From positions 62,001 to 126,000 of the forward strand of contig NZ_JAENHP010000010.1 in assembly GCF_016834655.1 (NCBI RefSeq): 64,000 nucleotides of DNA, in the 5' to 3' direction. Below, piece by piece: positions 49,311 through 57,571 of the stretch. The position numbers were made by a program, and so were the translations under genes. This DNA is from Paractinoplanes ovalisporus. GTDB taxonomy: Bacteria; Actinomycetota; Actinomycetes; Mycobacteriales; Micromonosporaceae. The first letter of the stretch is position 1. Each line of letters begins with the position of its first letter. The notes under the pieces were generated by a model. It was not told the origin of the DNA and searched no databases. It was given only the letters and a program-made list of their open reading frames with translations.

Positions 49311-51608
49311 ATGCTGACCTGGTTCCGGACCGGCCGGGCGAGCGCCGTGTGCGTGCTCGTCTGCGCCGTTCTGCTGCTGGTGCAACAGGCATGGTATTTC
49401 GGGGGATGGGGCGGCCCGGAGGTCGTCACGCTGATCTCGGACGCCGCCTACGTCCCTCAGGCGCTCGTGTTCACCGTGCTGGCGGCCCGGGTGGCCGGGT
49501 CGGGGCGGCAGGATCCGCGGACCCGCCGGGCCTGGCTGGTGATCACCATGGCGTTCGGCTGTCAGCTGGCCGCGCACATCGCCTGGTTCACCCAGTCGCA
49601 CGTCGTGCACAGCACCAGCTACCCCTCCACCGCCGACTACTGCTTCCTGCTCTTCTCGCCGTTCATGTTCGCCGGGCTGCTGATGCTGCCGGGCCAGCAC
49701 CGTCGCCGTCGCGACCGGCAGAAGCTGGCGCTGGACGCGCTGATCGTCGGCGCCGGCGGGTTCATCGCGATCTGGTACCTGCTGCTCGGCCCGATTCTCA
49801 ACGCTCCCGGACTCACCATGTGGCAGCGGGCGGTCACCGCGGCGCTGCCGATCGGCGACCTGCTGCTCGTGCTGGCCACGTCGACCGCCATGCTGCGGCG
49901 CCACCAGCGAGACACGCCGGCCCCGATCCGGCTGCTGGCCGGCTCGATCGCCCTGACCGTCACGGCCGACGTGTCCTACAGCTGGATCCAGCTCAACGGC
50001 GGGTTCACCGGCGGCTCCTGGCCGGACCTGCTGTGGCTGGCCGGGTGCTTCCTGCTGGTTCTGGCGGCCGACCAGCAGTACCGCCGGCCGCGGCATCCCG
50101 AGCCGAGACGGCGGGATCGCAGCGCGGTCTTCCTCCTTCCGTACGCGGCCAGCATCGCCGCCTACGTTCTGCTCGCCGTCCAGTCGTCCGATCTCCCCCT
50201 CAACCCGTACGGGGGAATGATCTTCGGGTCGGCCGTTCTGACCCTTCTGGTGATGGTGCGCCAGTCGCACGCCCTGCGGGACAACCGCGAGCTGGCGGTC
50301 ACCGACGGGCTGACCGGTCTGGGGAACCGCATCCTGGTGACCGAGCGCCTGGCCCAGCTCGCCCGGCAGCCGATCCGGCCCGGCCGGCACACCGCGATCC
50401 TGCTCGTCGACCTCGACCGGTTCAAGCCCATCAACGACACCTTCGGCCACGAGGCGGGGGACGCCGTGCTGATCGCCGCGGCCGACGCCATGCGCGGCGT
50501 GATCCGGGACGGCGACCTCGCCGCACGCCTCGGCAGCGATGAGTTCGCCGTCGTTCTGCAGGGTCTGCCGACGCGGGAGGCCGCGGGTTCGGCCGCCGCC
50601 CGGCTGCTGGAGGCGCTCCGCATGCCGGTGATCTTCGGCGAGCACGTGCTGATGGTGGAGGCGAGCATCGGCGTCGCCCTCCGCGAGAGCCGGGACGCCT
50701 CCGGCGACACCCTGCTGCAGCAGGCGGACACCGCCCTGTACGCGGCCAAACGCGCCGGCCGCGCCCGCTTCGAGTACTACTCCGACGTGATGGACACCAA
50801 GGCGCGCGAGGCCGAGCTGCGCCGCGCGGTCGCCCAGGACGAGCTGGTGGTGTTCTTCCAGCCCATCGTCGCGCTGGCCACCGGCGAGCTGAAGGCGTTC
50901 GAGGCCTTGGTCCGCTGGAACCATCCCGTACGCGGCCTGCTGGGCCCGGGCGAGTTCATCGACCTGGCCGAGGAGACCGGGGCGGTGGTGCCGCTGGGTG
51001 CGTGGGTCCTGCGGGCGGCGTGCCGCGAGGCGGCCGGCTGGCGGGCCGGTCTCCCCGGCGCCGAACCTCTGCGGCTGACGGTGAATCTGTCACCGAAGCA
51101 GGTCGCCCAGGCCGATCTCGTCACCGTCGTCGAGGCCATCCTGACCGAGACCGGCTTCCCGCCCGATCGGCTCACCCTGGAAATCACCGAGAGCGTCGTC
51201 CTGCAACCCGACCCGCTCACCATCGGCCGTCTGCAGGCCCTGCGTGATCTCGGTATCCACCTCGCGGTCGACGACTTCGGCACCGGCTACTCGGCCCTGA
51301 GTTACCTGCGCCGCCTGCCGGTGACCGTGCTGAAGATCGACCGCTCGTTCGTCACCGGCATCGCCGACGACGCGGAAGCCCGCTCGGTGTGCGAGGCCGT
51401 GGTCCACCTGGGTGAGGCGTTCAAGCTCCACGTCGTCGCCGAGGGCATCGAGACGGCCGAGCAGGCGGCCGCCCTCCTCGACATGGGCTGCACGACCGGG
51501 CAGGGCTTCCATTTCCACCGTCCGTTGCCGCCGCCGGAGGCGGGGGACCTGGTCCGCCGGCAACTGGGGGCCCCCGGACCAGCGGCGCTGACGGATCGGA
51601 ACGCCTAG
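49311..51608 (+). CDS. Membrane GGDEF-EAL protein (c-di-GMP turnover)
   Basis: A 765-residue protein. Eight to nine hydrophobic segments (1-300) form a membrane sensor of unknown type (7TM-like). The GGDEF domain (about 340-490) has TDGLTGLGNR and LLVDLDRFKPINDTFGHEAG; the active loop reads RLGSDEF, i.e. GSDEF rather than GGDEF. The EAL domain (about 510-750) keeps all key residues: FEALVRWNHP, NLSPKQ, LEITES, VDDFGTGYSAL, LKIDRSFV, AEGIET. So it is probably an active phosphodiesterase; cyclase activity is uncertain. ATG at 49311 has GAAGAG before it. Confidence 0.9.
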   Translation: MLTWFRTGRASAVCVLVCAVLLLVQQAWYFGGWGGPEVVTLISDAAYVPQALVFTVLAARVAGSGRQDPRTRRAWLVITMAFGCQLAAHIAWFTQSHVVHSTSYPSTADYCFLLFSPFMFAGLLMLPGQHRRRRDRQKLALDALIVGAGGFIAIWYLLLGPILNAPGLTMWQRAVTAALPIGDLLLVLATSTAMLRRHQRDTPAPIRLLAGSIALTVTADVSYSWIQLNGGFTGGSWPDLLWLAGCFLLVLAADQQYRRPRHPEPRRRDRSAVFLLPYAASIAAYVLLAVQSSDLPLNPYGGMIFGSAVLTLLVMVRQSHALRDNRELAVTDGLTGLGNRILVTERLAQLARQPIRPGRHTAILLVDLDRFKPINDTFGHEAGDAVLIAAADAMRGVIRDGDLAARLGSDEFAVVLQGLPTREAAGSAAARLLEALRMPVIFGEHVLMVEASIGVALRESRDASGDTLLQQADTALYAAKRAGRARFEYYSDVMDTKAREAELRRAVAQDELVVFFQPIVALATGELKAFEALVRWNHPVRGLLGPGEFIDLAEETGAVVPLGAWVLRAACREAAGWRAGLPGAEPLRLTVNLSPKQVAQADLVTVVEAILTETGFPPDRLTLEITESVVLQPDPLTIGRLQALRDLGIHLAVDDFGTGYSALSYLRRLPVTVLKIDRSFVTGIADDAEARSVCEAVVHLGEAFKLHVVAEGIETAEQAAALLDMGCTTGQGFHFHRPLPPPEAGDLVRRQLGAPGPAALTDRNA

Positions 51609-51731
51609 CGCATCGCGATGCCGATCGATCTACTCCATGCCGAACGCGAGATCTTCGACCGTGTCGCCGAGCTGCCAAGGTAGCGACGGCTGGATCAACC
51701 TGGTCGGCCTGCGGGGGCATCGGCCTGTCGT

Positions 51732-52883
51732 TCAAGGAACCTGGTAGCCGTGGAAGCGGACCTGCCGGCGCACGGTGAAGCCGAGGCGCTCGTACAGTCT
51801 GATCGCGTCGTGATTGTTGGCTGCGACGTGGAGGAATGGTCTCTTACCGCACGCGGTGATGCGGTTAGCAGCGGCGTGCACCACCTGCGCGGCGAGCCCG
51901 CGCCCGCGGTGTGTGCCGGCGGTGCAGACGCTGCTGATCTCGGTCCAGCCGGAGGGTCGCAGCCGTTCGCCGGCCATCGCGACGAGTGACCCGCTGTCGC
52001 GCACTCCGTAAAAGGCGCCCAGTTCGACGGTGCGGGGCCAGAACGGGCCCGGACGTGTCTCGGCGGTGAGCGCGAGCATGTCGGGCACATCGGCATGTCC
52101 CAGCTGTGCGACCTCGACGGTCGTGGTGGACGTGGTCTCCCGGCCGTCGCTGATCATCTGGACGCCGTCCAGAGCGAAGACGGGCGTCCAGTTTCTCGGC
52201 GGGGTGACGGGTGCGCTGAACAGATCGGCCAGTTGGCCGGTGCCGAGCAGGCGTGCCAGGTCGTTCCAGTCCGCCGCTGAAGGATCGAGTGGCACCGAGG
52301 CGAACGATGCCACCTCGGCTTCGTAAGTGACCGCCTGCCCGACCCAGCGCGCGAGATGGCGGTGAGGGCCGCGCAAGGACAAGCCGACGGGGTCGTCGAG
52401 GACAGTGGTGTCGCAGTCGTGCACAGGAAAGCTCACAGTCTGATGTCGTCGGGCAGGCGCCACGCTACTCGCGACGGCGACGATGTTCCAGGCCCAGTCG
52501 TACGGGGTCAGGTCGACGTCGTAGCGGATCTGGTGCAGCCCCATGAGTTTGTGCTGGATCGTGCCGTCGTACAGCTGGAAGCCGCCGAGCCCGACCAGCA
52601 CACCGCCCCACCACACCGCGGCGTGGTAGGCGACACGGCGGCGCAGGTCGGCGAGAAGGAAGAGCCCGGCGATGGTGGCGAACCAGCTGAAGGCGTGGAA
52701 CAGACCGTCGGAGATCAGCCCCATCGCCGGGGTGGACTTGTCGTAGAAGTGATGCCAGTGCAGGAGTTGGTGAAATACCGCCTCGTCGAGGAAGGCGGCG
52801 ATGCCGAGACCGAGCAGCACACCGGAAAGCACATTACGGCCGGTGGCGGAGAAAGCCCGTTGCTCGACCGGGACGGCAGACAT
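51732..52883 (-). CDS. DUF2243 membrane domain fused to a GNAT acetyltransferase
   Basis: A 383-residue chimera. Residues 1-140 match the four-helix DUF2243 membrane family (SGVLLGLGIAAFLDEAVFHQ, HHFYDKSTPAMGLISDGLFH, LYDGTIQHKLMGLHQIRYDV, YDWAWNIVAVA). There the last helix expected for DUF2243 is cut, and SSVAPARRHQ leads into a GNAT of about 235 residues (LDDPVGLSLRGPHRHLARW, SSVCTAGTHRGRGLAAQVVH, FLHVAANNHDAIRLYERLGF). The ribosome site AGGAGGT is ideal for ATG 52883. A GTG at 52436 could start the GNAT alone but has no ribosome site. Either a real fusion or a deletion joining two genes. Confidence 0.78.
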   Translation of the reverse strand: MSAVPVEQRAFSATGRNVLSGVLLGLGIAAFLDEAVFHQLLHWHHFYDKSTPAMGLISDGLFHAFSWFATIAGLFLLADLRRRVAYHAAVWWGGVLVGLGGFQLYDGTIQHKLMGLHQIRYDVDLTPYDWAWNIVAVASSVAPARRHQTVSFPVHDCDTTVLDDPVGLSLRGPHRHLARWVGQAVTYEAEVASFASVPLDPSAADWNDLARLLGTGQLADLFSAPVTPPRNWTPVFALDGVQMISDGRETTSTTTVEVAQLGHADVPDMLALTAETRPGPFWPRTVELGAFYGVRDSGSLVAMAGERLRPSGWTEISSVCTAGTHRGRGLAAQVVHAAANRITACGKRPFLHVAANNHDAIRLYERLGFTVRRQVRFHGYQVP

Positions 52884-53031
52884 CGAGTACCTCCTGTAGA
52901 CGACGTCGGTAGCGCATTCCCGCCGCTCGATCGTCCAAACGAGAACAAGAATCCGTTCAGGCGGTTTCGTAGACGCGGACTCGCGGCGAGTAGGGAAGGG
53001 TTCCGAATAGGGGTATAGCGAAGGTAAATGT

Positions 53032-53268
53032 TCAGGCCGCGGCCAGGCGCTCGGCCAGCTGTTCCAGCTCCGGCGCCTGTGGGGATCGGGGGTCCCAGAC
53101 GGCGGTGTAGAAGATCTCCACCTCGTGTCCCTCGTCGTGCAGCGGCCGGTGCTTCGAGCGGCCGTGATCGATCCGCACGCCTCCGACCCACGCACCGGCC
53201 TGCACGTCCCTTGCCGGACACGGTCGGCACGCCACCGCGACCTGCGGGCACCATGGCGCGTCCGGCAT
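53032..53268 (-). CDS. Small hypothetical protein
   Basis: A 78-residue frame with a Cys-rich front (VACRPCPARD) and a charged tail GVRIDHGRSKHRPLHDEGHE, VEIFYTAVWDPRSPQAPELE, QLAERLAAA. The C-terminal half has clear strand-then-helix protein character. No ribosome site is visible for ATG 53268; a longer version to 53331 is possible. Family not recognised. It may be the tail of a longer gene damaged upstream. Confidence 0.4.
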   Translation of the reverse strand: MPDAPWCPQVAVACRPCPARDVQAGAWVGGVRIDHGRSKHRPLHDEGHEVEIFYTAVWDPRSPQAPELEQLAERLAAA

Positions 53269-53420
53269 CACGGCGCGACATTGATCGTCACCGGCTTCCC
53301 GGTGGCCGGCCGCCCGCCGAACCGGCAGCATCGTCCTAAGCTCGTGCTGGGCTGGTCAGCCCTGATCGGGCTGCTCATCGCCGCCACCGTCCGTGCGCGT
53401 GGGTCAGTGGCGCGCCGTTC

Positions 53421-53684
53421 CTATGGACGGAGCTCGCTGCGAGCGGGAGGGTCCGCATTGCTCTGTGGAGCCAGGTCGGCATGCGCGGCGACGTCACGGA
53501 CCCGCCATGCCGTGCACAGCGACGGCGTGTGCCATTCCGCATCGGTGAGCGGCTCGAGCAGGGCGGCACGGCGCCCAGCAACTGCGGCAACCGTCCCATC
53601 ACCGGCCCATGTCGATGAGCACCTCCGGCCACCACGCCACTCACCCATCGAGTAACGCCCTGTCGGCAACTCGACAGGCGGCAA
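53421..53684 (-). pseudogene. Fragment of a mycothiol-dependent maleylpyruvate isomerase-like (DinB-type) protein
   Basis: The segment AGRRAALLEPLTDAEWHTPS, LCTAWRVRDVAAHADLAPQ matches the N-terminal part of MDMPI/TIGR03083 proteins, including the metal-binding His in DVAAH. After NADPPARSELRP a stop cuts it; intact relatives are about 200-260 residues. The 53.3-53.7 kb stretch has no other convincing gene. Confidence 0.6.
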
Positions 53685-53739
53685 CCTTTGGGCCCAGCCG
53701 TCCGTGAAACCGGAGAGCGGAAGTCGGAAGGGGTGCTGA

Positions 53740-54192
53740 GTGGATCACGAAGTGGCCGGGCCAGAGGCTTTGGAAGTCGTGGAGCTTGCGCGGCGGGGGG
53801 TCGCGGCGATCGCCCCGGAGGAGATGGTCCTTTTCGAGGAAGCGGCTGCGGTCTGGCGCGACGGAAACCTTCGCAACGATATCGCCGACGGCACGCCGGG
53901 TGGTACCGCGCGGATCGGCCTGCCGACCTTCTTGAACACAGCGCTCGTGTTCGAGATCGTAACCGGTGCTCTGGGTAACGTCCTGGGCAATGCGGCGTAC
54001 GCCGGCATGGGCAAACGACGGTGGTGGCGCCGCAGGCAGAAGCCTCAGGCCACGGTCGTCATCGACGCCGGCCAGCGGGCCGCGTTGCATGCCGTCTGCA
54101 TGCGCAATGCGCAGGACCTGGGAATGTCCGAGCGCAAGGCGAGGGTTCTGGCTGACTCAGTGTTCGGCCCGATCCTGGAGAGCGCCCCCTGA
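53740..54192 (+). CDS. Hypothetical protein, operon partner of the membrane metallopeptidase
   Basis: A 150-residue protein. A helical front half (ALEVVELARRGVAAIAPEEM, VLFEEAAAVWRDGN) is followed by a hydrophobic stretch (GLPTFLNTALVFEIVTGALG), a basic patch GKRRWWRRRQKPQ, and a helical end. No family recognised. GTG at 53740 has GGAAGGGG upstream. Its stop overlaps the upstream extension of the metallopeptidase frame, suggesting coupling. Confidence 0.7.
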   Translation: MDHEVAGPEALEVVELARRGVAAIAPEEMVLFEEAAAVWRDGNLRNDIADGTPGGTARIGLPTFLNTALVFEIVTGALGNVLGNAAYAGMGKRRWWRRRQKPQATVVIDAGQRAALHAVCMRNAQDLGMSERKARVLADSVFGPILESAP

Positions 54193-54242
54193 TCTCCTCG
54201 ACGGCCTCCGACTTCGTCCGCCGGCCGTGGGGGCTCTACTCG

Positions 54243-57029
54243 GTGACGGCGTTGCTGATGACCGCCTCCGGCTCGGCCGCGGGCTGGGCGGCCGGTGTCG
54301 GTTATGGATTTGTCGACGACTCCGTCACCCGGGTGTGTGAGGACAGGCTCGGCCTGCACGGAGTCATCGATGGCGATCTTCCTTATTCCGTGAACGTTCC
54401 GTTGGGAGCGTTCAGCGACTGCATATCGTCCTACCGCGAGGCGACCGTGACAGCGGTCGTGGCCGGTGTTGCCGCCACATGGTTGCTGACCTGCCTGCTC
54501 ATCGTGTCAGAGTATCTGTGGGTGCGGTGGCGCCTACGGGGGGCCTACTGGCATCTCGATGAGCGATTCGCGCTCGCCGCGACCACTTTCCAAGCCCTTT
54601 GCCGCACCGAGCAGGGTTCGGACCGGCAACGGCCCGACCTATGGGTGGCCGGCGTCGGTTCTGGAGTTTCCGAGGCTTTCACCTTCGGCCTGCCGTTCAC
54701 CCGGCCCGTCGTTGTCGTGCCGCCTGCGCTGGCGCTCGGCGAACACCCCGACTTCGAGCCGGTGGTCCGCCACGAGCTCGCTCATGTCCGCGCGCGCGAC
54801 GTGACCACAGCCTGCTGGGCATCGTGGTCGTTGTGGGCCAGCGCGGCTGTGGTTGTTCTCGGTGTGCTTCCCCTCCTGGTGGGCTCGGCCCGCGTTCCGT
54901 ACTGGTGGGGCACGGCGACCCTGGTGGTCCTGCTGCTCGTGCTCGCGGCGAACCGGGCGGCCGTGCTGCGGCTGCGTGAACATCTCGCCGATCGAGTGGC
55001 GGTCGACGGGATGGGCGGCCCGGAACGCGTCACGGCCATGCTCGACAAGGTCCCCGAACAGACCGGTCCCCGGCGAATCCCGACCGCCCTCGTCCGGCAT
55101 TTCCGGGCACATCCCGAGCGGGATCGCCGGCAGCGGGTCGCGAACCACGAGCCCGTTCCGGCTGAGGGCAACCTCCTGCTGGTGGCGGCCGTGGCGCATG
55201 TCGGCGTGGCCCTGCTGTCCCCGGCGTACGTGTTCGTCAGCAACCTTGTGGGCTGGACCGCGATCACGCAGATCCCGCTCTGCGGGGTGGTCGGAATCGC
55301 GATGGGCGTGCTCCTGATGACGCTCTGGGAGACAGAGGCCCGGGCCGGGCGGCGCCAGTTGCCGTTCGTCCTCGCCGTCCTCGCCGGCGCCACCACCGGT
55401 GCACTGGCAAACGTCCCGGGTCTGCCCACCAATCTGGTGCGCAGCGAATTCCTCCAGGCGCAGTGGCAGCTGGCGGTCATCGCGCTCGGGGTTGTCGGCG
55501 CGGTCTGGCTCGTCACGGAGCTGACCGCGGGGGACCAGCGGCTCAGCCGGGCGCTGGTCGGCGTCGCCGCAGCCGCGTCAGTCGCCTACGCCGCGGCACG
55601 GGCGATGGAGCTGGCGCAGATGGCGGCACTGCCCCGGCTGGCGCCCCACCTGGCGGAGTATCTCGGGCCGGTCCTCCGGATCAGCCTGGTCAAGGGCGGG
55701 CTCACAAGTCGTTGCTATCCGGCGCTGGTGCTCCTCGGCGTGGTGGCAGCCCTGGCGCTGGCCGGCGGTAAGCCGCCGCGCGCATTGCTGCGGCTGACGG
55801 TGCCGGTGCTCGCGGCCGGTACTGCGGCCGCCGTGCCGACGCTCTATCTGCTTTTCAGGCGCGACCTCGACGAGGCCCAGCTGGAGCACCTGATGCATGG
55901 CCGCTGGTGGTGTGCTGCGCTCGCCGGGTGGGTGGTCATCGTGGTCGCCCTGGTCCTGCGCCCGCCGAACGATGACCGCCCACCGGTCGCCTGGATCGTT
56001 CTGGCCGGCTGGGCTACGACGCTGAGCCAAGGGATCGTCTACCTGCTGCGCGACATCTTGATCGGTCGTCTTCCCCGGGACGTGTGGCTGTGGAATCTGC
56101 AGCACTACCTGATCAATTCTTCGGAGATCCTGGTGGTGCTCACGCTGGTCCTGACGCCGGCTGTCCTCGGCGCGGTGGTGGGGCTTCGGCGGGTGGCGCG
56201 GGTCAGGGTCGGCAGGCACCGGACCCCAGTTCTCTATCGGCCCGTGGCGGGTCTGGCTGGATCGCTGACCGCCGCGGCTGCCGTCGTGGTCGTGCTGTCC
56301 GGAACGGCGGCCGCTGTGACGGGACGCGCCGACGACCAGGAGCGGGTGGATTACGCGCATGCGGTGCTGACCGATTCCACACCGAAACCCGTTGTCCCTG
56401 AACCGGTGCCTGGTCCGCGCGATCTCCCGCGTACGGTGACGGAGGCACAGGCGCGACGGGCGCTCGATGCCGCAACGGCCGCCCTGCCCGGCTGGAAGGC
56501 CGGGAAGTTCGAGCCCGGCGACGGGGCCGTGAAGCCGTCGCCGCGGGAATGCCGCGAGGTGATGGCTCGGAATGACAGAAAATGGTCGGCGGTGCCGAAG
56601 GACCCCGCCCAGAGCCGGACACTGCACGGACCGGACGATCACACGCTCGACATGTCCCTGGTGGCCTATCCGAACGCCCAGGTGCTGGCGGACAACTGGG
56701 CGGATGCCGATGCCGTATCACGCCGTTGTCCGTCCTTCACCTTCCCCGCCGACCAGGACGCGGATCGGGTGGCCCACCGCCGAGTACGGACACTCGACCT
56801 CCGTCCCGCAACTCTGTACCACCGGGAGATCATCACCGAGCTCAGCACCAGCGAGGGGCCGGTGATCTGGCTCGCGCGTCTCCGCTGCGTCGCAGCGGGG
56901 GCCACGGAGATCTGTGCCAGCGGTTCCGTGCTCACCGTCGGCCAGCCGCCCGCCGAAGCCATCAGAGCCCTGGACGAATTGCTGGCCACGGTGACGGATG
57001 CCGCACTCGCAGACCTTCGCCGGGGGTGA
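54243..57029 (+). CDS. Large membrane metallopeptidase (M48/M56-like) with extracytoplasmic tail
   Basis: A 928-residue protein. HELAH zinc motif in FEPVVRHELAHVRARDVTTA at about 183, with a second Asp/Glu ligand in LREHLADRVAVDGMGGPERV about 70 residues on. About 12-14 hydrophobic segments follow through residue 700, then an external domain of about 210 residues containing Cys-bearing blocks (PRECREVMARN, RRCPSFTF, RLRCVAAGATEICASG). M48 proteases have about 300 residues, so the long membrane middle and tail are unusual. GTG at 54243 is a conservative start; the frame is open to 54189, where a CTG overlapping the previous stop would add FVRRPWGLYS. Function unknown. Confidence 0.75.
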   Translation: MTALLMTASGSAAGWAAGVGYGFVDDSVTRVCEDRLGLHGVIDGDLPYSVNVPLGAFSDCISSYREATVTAVVAGVAATWLLTCLLIVSEYLWVRWRLRGAYWHLDERFALAATTFQALCRTEQGSDRQRPDLWVAGVGSGVSEAFTFGLPFTRPVVVVPPALALGEHPDFEPVVRHELAHVRARDVTTACWASWSLWASAAVVVLGVLPLLVGSARVPYWWGTATLVVLLLVLAANRAAVLRLREHLADRVAVDGMGGPERVTAMLDKVPEQTGPRRIPTALVRHFRAHPERDRRQRVANHEPVPAEGNLLLVAAVAHVGVALLSPAYVFVSNLVGWTAITQIPLCGVVGIAMGVLLMTLWETEARAGRRQLPFVLAVLAGATTGALANVPGLPTNLVRSEFLQAQWQLAVIALGVVGAVWLVTELTAGDQRLSRALVGVAAAASVAYAAARAMELAQMAALPRLAPHLAEYLGPVLRISLVKGGLTSRCYPALVLLGVVAALALAGGKPPRALLRLTVPVLAAGTAAAVPTLYLLFRRDLDEAQLEHLMHGRWWCAALAGWVVIVVALVLRPPNDDRPPVAWIVLAGWATTLSQGIVYLLRDILIGRLPRDVWLWNLQHYLINSSEILVVLTLVLTPAVLGAVVGLRRVARVRVGRHRTPVLYRPVAGLAGSLTAAAAVVVVLSGTAAAVTGRADDQERVDYAHAVLTDSTPKPVVPEPVPGPRDLPRTVTEAQARRALDAATAALPGWKAGKFEPGDGAVKPSPRECREVMARNDRKWSAVPKDPAQSRTLHGPDDHTLDMSLVAYPNAQVLADNWADADAVSRRCPSFTFPADQDADRVAHRRVRTLDLRPATLYHREIITELSTSEGPVIWLARLRCVAAGATEICASGSVLTVGQPPAEAIRALDELLATVTDAALADLRRG

Positions 57030-57070
57030 CGGGCCAGAAGGCGCGCATGGGCCGGTGCAGCACCGTGCTG

Positions 57071-57430
57071 TCAGTGTTTCGGGGTGCGCAGCACGGTGTC
57101 GAGCTGCCCGTCGCGGTCTGTGTCGAGGTAGGTGAGCTCGGGCACCCCGTCACCATCGAGGTCGAGCTGCACCACGTCGGCGACGCCGTCACCGTCGAGG
57201 TCGGTGACCACCTCGATCGATCCGTCCGAGCGGCGGCTGACAATCGAATTGGCGGCGGTGGCGACCCGGCCGGCCGGTCCGGGGATGGGCGGCGATCCAG
57301 GCGCGGAGGATGGCAGCGGGCCGGGCCGGCTGGCGTACGCCCCGACCGGGCCGTCGGTGCCGGCCGGATCGATCTCCTCTTCAGAGGGGTAGACGTCGCC
57401 GTGCAAGGCCGGATCAGGATAGGTACTCAT
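57071..57430 (-). CDS. DxDxDG calcium-loop protein of unknown function
   Basis: A 119-residue protein. The first 55 residues are acidic/Pro-rich (PSEEEIDPAG, PGPLPSSAPGSPPIPGP). The C-terminal half holds three DxDxDG-type loops: TDLDGDGVADVVQ, LDLDGDGVPELTY and LDTDRDGQLDTV, as in thrombospondin type 3/EF-hand-like calcium repeats. No signal peptide, so location is unclear. ATG 57430. Converges on the metallopeptidase with a 41-nt gap. Confidence 0.7.
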   Translation of the reverse strand: MSTYPDPALHGDVYPSEEEIDPAGTDGPVGAYASRPGPLPSSAPGSPPIPGPAGRVATAANSIVSRRSDGSIEVVTDLDGDGVADVVQLDLDGDGVPELTYLDTDRDGQLDTVLRTPKH

Positions 57431-57571
57431 CTCCTTCAGATTCCCTGACGGAGCCCGCAGTAACCGTCGGCGCAGGAAGAAGGACGCCCCGAGGGCAAGC
57501 CCGCATCAGCCACTACTGCCGACGGGGGCAAGCCCCGCCAGAAATCCAGCGGCGGGCCGCCGCCGCGGTGT

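Noticed and set aside
51618..51683. Short plus-strand frame MPIDLLHAERELFDRVAELPR after the GGDEF-EAL gene
   Set aside because: Only 21 codons, no ribosome site and no family; too short to support.
57431..57571. GGCAAGCCC-type repeats between the DxDxDG gene and the LPITG gene as a possible riboswitch
   Set aside because: The two copies are short and no conserved riboswitch core was found; likely simple repeat or terminator remnants.
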